The notes under the pieces were generated by a model that did no database searches, was not told the origin of the DNA, and saw only the letters and a list, made by a program, of their open reading frames with translations. DNA of 64,000 bases from Alphaproteobacteria bacterium (GTDB lineage: Bacteria > Pseudomonadota > Alphaproteobacteria > Micropepsales > Micropepsaceae). The stretch spans positions 31,993 through 95,992 of the forward strand of contig JAGWMG010000012.1 in assembly GCA_028871795.1 (NCBI GenBank), written 5' to 3'. The stretch's first letter is position 1. Each line of letters opens with the position of its first letter. A program made the translations under genes and the position numbers. Positions 58,456 through 64,000 of the stretch are shown here, piece by piece.

Positions 58456-59841
58456 ATGGCTGAGATGAATGTCGAACAGCAGCGGGTGGCACATTATGCC
58501 TTTCTCGCCAGCCTGATGCCCGAGCTTATCGGGCGGTTATCGTGGTCGCGGGCACAAATCGAGGCCCACAGAACGGCCGCGTTCCGAGAACTCTTGCGCC
58601 ACGTCCGGGCGCATTCGCCTTGGCACGCCCGGCGTACCGCGCATCTCGATCCCTGTACGGCGACACTGGCCGACATTGTTCGTCTCCCGACCATGACGAA
58701 AAGCGACTTGATGGAGAACTGGGATGAGATCGTGACCATCCCGGGCGCCAGCCGCCGCGAAGCCGAAGAAGCCCTGCGGAAGATGACGGATCAATTCTAC
58801 ATCTGGGGCGACAACGTGCTGTTCGCTTCCGGAGGAACGGGAGGGCAGCCTGGGCTGTTCCTCTGCGATTGGTCCGCAGCGGCTGCGACCTGGGCAGGGA
58901 TGGCCAGGGGGTTCATGGGTTCCCTTGCTCCTCTCGCCATGCGCGGGATTGAGGTGCCACAACAGGTTAGGCTCGCGTGGATCGCCGCCGAAATGTCCGC
59001 ACACGCCTCTTATGTGATGGGCAGGATATTCTCCAATCCGCATAACCCGACGCATAGACTTTCCGCGTGGCGCTCCGCCGACGAACTCATCCCGGAACTG
59101 AACGCAATACAACCCCACTTTGTGGGTTCTTATCCAAGCTTCATTCCCGCGCTGGCCGCCGCGACAAAAGCTGGAGAACTTAAAATCGAACCGCGAGTTA
59201 TGTATTTTGGCGCCGAGCATCTGTCCGATGGCCGTCGTCAACTCGCTCGCCAAACTTGGCCACAGGCTGACATTCTGACCTGTTGGGGAACAAGCGAAGG
59301 CGGCGGAACATTTCCATGCCCCAACGGGGATGGATTTCACATCAGCGAAGACCTCGTCATCATAGAGCCGGTGGATGACGCCGGCGCACCGGTCGCGCCG
59401 GGAGAGCGATCGGCTGGCATTTATTTCACCAATCTCGTCAACAAGGCACTCCCAATTATCCGCTATTATATCGATGATATTTTCGAAATGAGCGATGGCT
59501 CCTGTGCTTGTGGTTCGTCATATCAAAAAGTCCGCCAGGTGCATGGCCGCAGCCTTGAGATGTTTCGTTACGAAGCGATTTCAGTGCACCCAGCCACCTT
59601 AGAACTCGCGGTCCTGGAGCAGCCTCGCATTCTGGAATACCAGATCCGCCAAACGCCTCGCGGGGCGCACCTTGTCTATCGCAGCAAAGGTGAAATCGAC
59701 GCCGCCAGGCTGTCTGTAAAGATGCGCCAAGCACTTCTGAGTTACGGGCTACAGGAACCGGAAATTACGATTGAGAAGATTGCGCATCTCGAACGGACGG
59801 CGGCCGGCAAGTTAAAACACTACGTGCCTCTGACACACTAA
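58456..59841 (+). CDS. PaaK-like adenylate-forming ligase
   Basis: 461 residues, GGAG upstream. It follows the phenylacetate-CoA ligase/coenzyme F390 synthetase type: FASGGTGGQPGLFL as phosphate loop, YFGAEHLSDGRRQLAR, ILTCWGTSEGGGTF, IIRYYIDDIFEM and a C-terminal GKLKHYV with the catalytic Lys. It should activate a carboxylic acid as an acyl-AMP or CoA thioester, a natural acyl donor for the GNAT/LuxI-like synthase upstream. The substrate cannot be read from the sequence. Repeat copy B begins 3 bases after its stop. Confidence 0.82.
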   Translation: MAEMNVEQQRVAHYAFLASLMPELIGRLSWSRAQIEAHRTAAFRELLRHVRAHSPWHARRTAHLDPCTATLADIVRLPTMTKSDLMENWDEIVTIPGASRREAEEALRKMTDQFYIWGDNVLFASGGTGGQPGLFLCDWSAAAATWAGMARGFMGSLAPLAMRGIEVPQQVRLAWIAAEMSAHASYVMGRIFSNPHNPTHRLSAWRSADELIPELNAIQPHFVGSYPSFIPALAAATKAGELKIEPRVMYFGAEHLSDGRRQLARQTWPQADILTCWGTSEGGGTFPCPNGDGFHISEDLVIIEPVDDAGAPVAPGERSAGIYFTNLVNKALPIIRYYIDDIFEMSDGSCACGSSYQKVRQVHGRSLEMFRYEAISVHPATLELAVLEQPRILEYQIRQTPRGAHLVYRSKGEIDAARLSVKMRQALLSYGLQEPEITIEKIAHLERTAAGKLKHYVPLTH

Positions 59842-59843
59842 CA

Positions 59844-60141
59844 CTGAGGCGAAGGTGGCTAATTAATGGCAAAAGCTTGCCGTTGTTCTTAAGGCTTATC
59901 AGCGCCAAGTGACACATTTAGATAGTGCAATAAAGAAGGCACTTTGACTAACTGCCTTCGACCGACCTTTACGCTTTCGACCGCACCTCCGCCAATAAGC
60001 TCATGAATTTTGGTTTTACCAAGCCCAGCAGCTTCGCACGCCTCCTTTACGGTACAGGTCGGACGCTCATCGAACCTAATAGCTTTGCGACTTGTAACAC
60101 GTTCGTTTGACGGTAAATCAAACCAGGATGCTTCTCTCATA
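59844..60141. repeat. 298-bp direct repeat, copy B
   Basis: Matches 39766-40063 at about 96% identity in the same orientation, with most of the 12 differences near the left end. It begins just after the ligase stop and ends 3 bases before the truncated trbG stop. Confidence 0.95.
59889..60140 (-). CDS. Xis-like small HTH protein, copy B
   Basis: 83 residues, starting at the very edge of the repeat. It has the same HTH_17 excisionase-like domain as copy A (CTVKEACEAAGLGKTKIHEL) and differs from it at four residues (W for R at 6, A for V, V for I, Q for R). It lies in the position where trbI would be expected after trbG, so it probably arrived with the rearrangement that cut the trb operon. 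Confidence 0.75.
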   Translation of the reverse strand: MREASWFDLPSNERVTSRKAIRFDERPTCTVKEACEAAGLGKTKIHELIGGGAVESVKVGRRQLVKVPSLLHYLNVSLGADKP

Positions 60142-60143
60142 TC

Positions 60144-60980
60144 CTACTCTCGGCTCTCTCGATTGTTCCAGACTAAGGTCGCAGTTTGCCCAGCTCGAAT
60201 CCCCGCAAACAGCCAAACGACCAGTTCTGACGGCACGTGCTTCCACGGCGGATCGTCGCCAGTGATCGTGTAGTCGAAGTTCAGATTGTCGACTGACGGA
60301 ATGTTGTCGGTTGGCGAATGGGAAGCGGCTGCCCCAGCACTGGGATTTTCCGTGACCAAACCATCCTGTGGATAGGTCCAGGAAATCGCCGCCATGTAGG
60401 TGCGGTCGGTGCTTTCGAGCTGGAGATGATAGCTGCGGCGATCCGTGGTGATGACGAGGTTGGTGCGAAGATTGGCCGTGAAGGGCTTCGCCAGAATATG
60501 GACTTGCTTGGTCGCACCGGAGCCGCTCGTCGTGTCGCCGACCACCCAGCGCGTCGTGTCGCCGGCAGAAATCGCGTTCAGATTCTCGCCTGGCTGTAAG
60601 GCGATGTCGCTGACTTCCTGCGGCGCGGCATAGAGCTGGTATAGCGCGCCTTCCGAAAACGGATAGATCTGAATCGCGTTGACATAGCCGTCGCTGGTCG
60701 GCTCCTGCAGTGCAGCGCGATTGGCGGCTTCCACGCGGAGCTTTGGCGGACGCGCAATATGAATGACGGGTTGCGGTTTGGGCTGAAGCTGACCCGGCAG
60801 AGGCAGCGGCTGTACGACCTCCACGGTATGCACGATCTGCGGCGGATCGGGGACGACTGTGGCCTGCGTCAGTGGCGGGTCCTTCTGCAAGAACGACGGT
60901 AACCAGTCGGCGCTCGCACAGCCGGAGAGCGCGATGGCGCAAACGGGCAACAACACGGCACTGCGGATGGAACGCTTCAT
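60144..60980 (-). pseudogene. trbG: TrbG conjugation protein, C-terminus truncated
   Basis: 278 residues from the ATG at 60980. A lipoprotein-type signal (ALSGCASADW) and the TrbG/VirB9 body (VNAIQIYPFSEGALYQLYAA, VHILAKPFTANLRTNLVITT, FDYTITGDDPPWKHV) are normal. After PPWK the family usually continues with a further stretch ending in VDRLF..AEL.L; here it changes to unrelated residues and stops 3 bases before repeat copy B. The last 50 or so residues are therefore missing. It was part of the outer-membrane ring of a type IV secretion system. Confidence 0.85.
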
Positions 60981-60994
60981 TGTATGGTCCTTCC

Positions 60995-61678
60995 TTAGTT
61001 GTCGAGTTCGCGCGACCAGTTCACGCCGTTGATGTAGAGACCGAGGGGATTCTTCTTCAACGTCTCGGCGGTCGCGGGCTGCTTGGTTACGATGGAGAGG
61101 ATCGCCGTCCAGTGTTCGGTCTTGGCGAGCGTGTCGTGCTCGAAGGTCTGCTCGGTCCACTTGACCTGAAACGATGTGTCGGAGACCCGCACGACACTGG
61201 TGACTTGCACCGACACGGTGCGCTCGCCCACCGCCTTGAACGGATCGTTGGACTGTGCATATTGATTGAGGAAGACGGCGCCGTGATCGGTCGCGTAATC
61301 ATAGGCTTCGAGCCAATCGCGCCGCACCACGACGGGATCGAGCGACAATTCGCGCACATCCGTGACGAAACGCGCCAGATACCAGGCGATTTCGGCGTCG
61401 GTCGGCGTGTAATTCTGGATCGCCGGTCCGATGGCCTGCACGGCGCCGAATTTGTCGACCTGCACGACGTAGGGCACGACACGGCTCTGGGTCGATTGCC
61501 AGATCATTCCGCCGGCCAGCAGGATCGCGAGTCCGAGCGAGCCGAAAGAGGCAAGACGCCAGTTCTGCGCTTGCACACGGGCCGTGCCGATCCGCTCGTC
61601 CCATGCCTGCCCGGCTCTCTGATAGGGTGTCGCGGCTTCCGGCGTCTGGCCATAACGCTGCAGCGTGCGTCTGAACAT
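60995..61678 (-). CDS. trbF: TrbF (VirB8-type) conjugation protein
   Basis: 227 residues. Short cytoplasmic N-terminus, one membrane segment (FGSLGLAILLAGGMIW), then the periplasmic VirB8 domain: VVPYVVQVDKFGAVQAIGPA, YLARFVTDVRELSLDPVVVR and the end NPLGLYINGVNWSREL. All match TrbF. It lies 14 bases before trbG and starts directly at the trbL stop. Confidence 0.94.
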   Translation of the reverse strand: MFRRTLQRYGQTPEAATPYQRAGQAWDERIGTARVQAQNWRLASFGSLGLAILLAGGMIWQSTQSRVVPYVVQVDKFGAVQAIGPAIQNYTPTDAEIAWYLARFVTDVRELSLDPVVVRRDWLEAYDYATDHGAVFLNQYAQSNDPFKAVGERTVSVQVTSVVRVSDTSFQVKWTEQTFEHDTLAKTEHWTAILSIVTKQPATAETLKKNPLGLYINGVNWSRELDN

Positions 61679-63029
61679 CTATCGCTCCCGTTCGTCGAGG
61701 TCTGGTATGGCGGCGGCTCCCGGGCGATCGCCTTCTTTGATGGCCTGGCTCGTGGTGTGTGCGTGGGCGCGCATACGCTGTTCGTTGCGCAGACGCCGCG
61801 CCCAATCGGGCGTTCCGCCCGATGAAGCGGACGGCGCACTGCCTGCCCTGTTCTCGTTGGCGGCCTTGCCTGTCCTCGTGCCGCCGGTGGCACGGAACGC
61901 GGCGTCGCGGCCGGCCTGAACGCTGTCGTTGAAACCCGACGCAATGCGTTCGCCGACACCTTTGGCAGCGTTGCCGACGGCGCCCGCCCCCGCGCGCGCA
62001 ACGCCGGCTAGTCCCGCACCGACGCCCGCGGCACCGCTGGCTCCCGAAGTTGCCTGGCCAAGCTGGTAGGCCGCCGATGCACCAGCCGTAAGCGCCGTTC
62101 CGGCGCGAACTGCGCCGAGACCGGCGCCCGCGGCCAACCGGCCTGCCCCGGCAGCGCCGGCGCCGGCAAGCGCCGCGCCGCCCACGAGGGCGCCAGCCGT
62201 CCCGAGGGCGGCACCTGCTCCCAATTGCGGCGCGCCGGAAACAAGACCCGTGGCAATCCCCGGGCCGAAGATCCCCAGACCGAACAGCGACAGGGAAGCA
62301 AGGGCCAACGACATCGCGTCGGCCAGGCTCGGTTGCTGGCCTTGGAGCGCAGTGGTGAACTGGCCGAAAAACGTCGTGCCGATACCGACGATGACGGCGA
62401 GCACCATCACCTTGATGCCGGACGAGACCACGTTGCCCAGCACCCGCTCCGCCAGGAACGCCGTCTTACCCCATAGCGCAAAAGGGCACGAGCACAAATC
62501 CGGCAAGCGTCGTCAGCTTGAATTCGAGAATGGTGATGAAAAGCTGCACCGCCAGGATGAAGAAGGACAGCACCACCACGATCCAGGCAACCAGAAGGAC
62601 CACGATGGTGACGAAATTGTTGAAAAAGGTGGTGAAGCCGATGAGCGAACCCGCCTGCTGCAAGAGCGGCCAGGCGGCCTGGAATCCGGTTCCGGCCAGC
62701 TTGCCGGGCCTGAGCAGATCGGCAGCCGTTAACCCGCTGTTAGTCGCCTGGAGCCCCAGCGTCGAGAACGAATTGAAGACGACCATCGAGAGGGTCGAGA
62801 AATTGTTCAGGATCAGCGCGAAGGTGCCGACATAGAGGACCTTCTTGATGAGACGGGCGAGCACATTGCCGTCGCCCTCCATCGCCCAGAAAAGACCGGC
62901 CAAGGTGATGTCGATCCCGACCAGGATCGTGGTCAACGCGCCAACATCGCCCGACAACAATCCGAATCCGCTGTCGATATAGCGGATGAAGGTCTGCATG
63001 AAGTTGTCGATGACGTTGAGGTTGCCCAT
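61679..63029 (-). pseudogene. trbL: TrbL (VirB6-type) conjugation protein, frameshifted
   Basis: The N-terminal 180 or so residues (MGNLNVIDNFMQTFIRYIDS, several membrane segments) and the C-terminal 270 residues (LWGKTAFLAERVLGNVVSSG, glycine/alanine-rich tail) are in different frames. Removing one base from the A-run at 62480-62483 (TTTT on the coding strand) restores VLVPFALWGKTAF and a 449-residue protein of normal TrbL length. It is either a true one-base insertion or a sequencing error in a homopolymer. Confidence 0.88.
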
Positions 63030-63047
63030 CGTCCGACCTGAATGCTC

Positions 63048-63767
63048 CTATTGAGGCGTGTATGCCTGGCCTGAGCCGATAAAGTTCGTGAACGCCGTCT
63101 GACCTTCGGTTTCGGCTTCGGCGTTTCGCCCCTGCTCCAGGGAATTGGCGCGGTACTGGGCCGCCATCAGGTTTTGAATCTGAAGCTGTTGCTTGATCGA
63201 GAGGGCGAGAAGCTGGTTGGTCGCCTGGTTGACTTGCAGATTGCCGACGGCGCCTTGGCTTTCTGTGACAAGTCGCGAGAGGGTTGCGGTGTCGGACTGA
63301 ACATTCTGTGCCACCTGGGCCTGAATCGTCAGGGTCTGATGAAACGCCGCCATCGCGTCCTGCCAGCGTTTGAGGGCATCGCCGGCAAGTGTGCCACTCG
63401 TCGTCGAAGCCGCGTAGCTCTGCGGATAGGTTTGGGCGAACGCCGTCTGCGTGGCATTGACGTTGAAGGAAATGCCCTGGGCCTGGTTCATCAACGTGCT
63501 GATCTGCGTCAGGTCCGCGACAATGGAGCTGAGCGAAGAGACGTTCAGAGATTGAAGGTTCTTGCCCATGTTTGTGAGCATGAGCGCTTCGTTCTGCAGC
63601 GATTGGATCTGGTTGTTGATCTGCTGCAAGGCTCGCGCCGCTTCGAGCACGTTCTGGGCGTAATTTGACGCATCGAATACGGCCCATTGCGCCGATACCG
63701 GAGAGGCTACGCCGCCGAAGGCGAGCGTTGTTGCGAGCAGCCATGTTGCGAGTTTCTTGCGGGTCAT
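63048..63767 (-). CDS. trbJ: TrbJ (VirB5-type) conjugation protein
   Basis: 239 residues from the ATG at 63767, which overlaps the trbE stop. A signal peptide (LATWLLATTLAFGGVASPVSA) is followed by the helical TrbJ body: VFDASNYAQNVLEAARALQQINNQIQSLQNEALML and later ALSIKQQLQIQNLMAAQYRA. It is a periplasmic pilus-associated component. The operon order E-J-L-F-G on this strand is the classic trb order. Confidence 0.92.
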   Translation of the reverse strand: MTRKKLATWLLATTLAFGGVASPVSAQWAVFDASNYAQNVLEAARALQQINNQIQSLQNEALMLTNMGKNLQSLNVSSLSSIVADLTQISTLMNQAQGISFNVNATQTAFAQTYPQSYAASTTSGTLAGDALKRWQDAMAAFHQTLTIQAQVAQNVQSDTATLSRLVTESQGAVGNLQVNQATNQLLALSIKQQLQIQNLMAAQYRANSLEQGRNAEAETEGQTAFTNFIGSGQAYTPQ

Positions 63768-64000
63768 TCGGCAGCCTCCAGCTGTTTGTCGTGGAATTGA
63801 TCGAGAAGAGCGGCGCCCCAATCGAGGTCGCGTGCGGCGAGGAACCGAGCAGCAAAGTCGCCGTGTGCCGTCCCCACCAGGGCGCGATCGATAAGCGCCT
63901 GATCGGCGGGCGACGACGCGCCGCAAAAAGCCAGTGCGAGCGGCCCGAGGGCGAGCTCGAACAGCCGGTTGCCGCGGCGCGACTGGAGATAGTATTGCCG
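63764..64000 (-). CDS. trbE: TrbE (VirB4-type) ATPase, C-terminal end
   Basis: Only the last 78 codons are in the window; the gene continues past the right edge. RQYYLQSRRGNRLFELALGPLALAFCGASSPADQ is the typical end of TrbE, followed by a short helical tail (DWGAALLDQFHDKQLEAAE). The stop overlaps the trbJ start (ATGA). The ATPase motifs themselves are not visible here. Confidence 0.85.
   Translation of the reverse strand, partial: RQYYLQSRRGNRLFELALGPLALAFCGASSPADQALIDRALVGTAHGDFAARFLAARDLDWGAALLDQFHDKQLEAAE

Noticed and set aside
1..64000. CRISPR arrays and rRNA/tRNA genes
   Set aside because: No regularly spaced short repeats and no complete tRNA or rRNA sequence were seen when reading through the window.

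Overview
The window reads as a high-GC alphaproteobacterial chromosome carrying an integrated mobile island. The clues are a BadL/BadM-type regulatory pair, a FixJ-type response regulator, a TrbEJLFG transfer system of the kind found in rhizobial integrative elements, and the general look of the proteins. I cannot name the genus. Gas vesicles together with anaerobic aromatic degradation would suit a facultative or phototrophic Hyphomicrobiales-like organism.

Region 1 (1-15.4 kb) is an anaerobic benzoate and 4-hydroxybenzoate unit. The end of a 4-hydroxybenzoyl-CoA reductase operon (hcrA-hcrB) runs rightward. A long leftward operon encodes the Thauera-type benzoyl-CoA pathway: had, oah, dch, bcrCBAD, a 2[4Fe-4S] ferredoxin and a short-chain dehydrogenase. 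A two-subunit 2-oxoacid:ferredoxin oxidoreductase (korAB) runs divergently and would reduce the ferredoxin; a thiolase follows. badL-badM-like regulators sit at the left end. The had/kor divergent promoter carries an FNR-type box and a 20-bp motif that recurs upstream of badL, a candidate BadM operator.

Region 2 (15.5-38.2 kb) is ordinary chromosome: a nitrilase/GMC-oxidase operon; a TetR-controlled LolA/LolCDE-like exporter operon with an outer-membrane barrel protein; a Na+/H+ antiporter; trehalose genes (GH15 hydrolase, otsB, and an otsA fused to a membrane sensor-like module); a PAS_5 protein, a Pal lipoprotein, a Crp/Fnr regulator, a ClC chloride transporter and a YajR-like MFS transporter.

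Region 3 (38.8 kb to the end) looks like an integrated island. Its left edge is a 20-bp sequence identical in layout to the 3' tail of a tRNA gene (att site). Then come a toxin-antitoxin pair with a palindromic operator, a 298-bp repeat encoding an Xis-like HTH protein, a two-component system, and a large gas-vesicle cluster (42.1-53.5 kb) containing gvpA, N, G, O, K, two further GvpA-family genes, four GvpF/L genes (one fused to a J-domain), an Hsp20 gene, a CDC48-type AAA ATPase and several unknowns. After an inverted-repeat element and an IS66 remnant there is a LysR-controlled trio: a LuxI/GNAT-like synthase, an isochorismatase-fold hydrolase and a PaaK-like adenylate-forming ligase. This looks like an undescribed small-molecule (possibly signal) pathway. 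A second copy of the 298-bp repeat follows, then a damaged trb conjugation operon: trbG truncated at the repeat, trbI absent, trbL frameshifted. The two repeats bracket about 20 kb of cargo.
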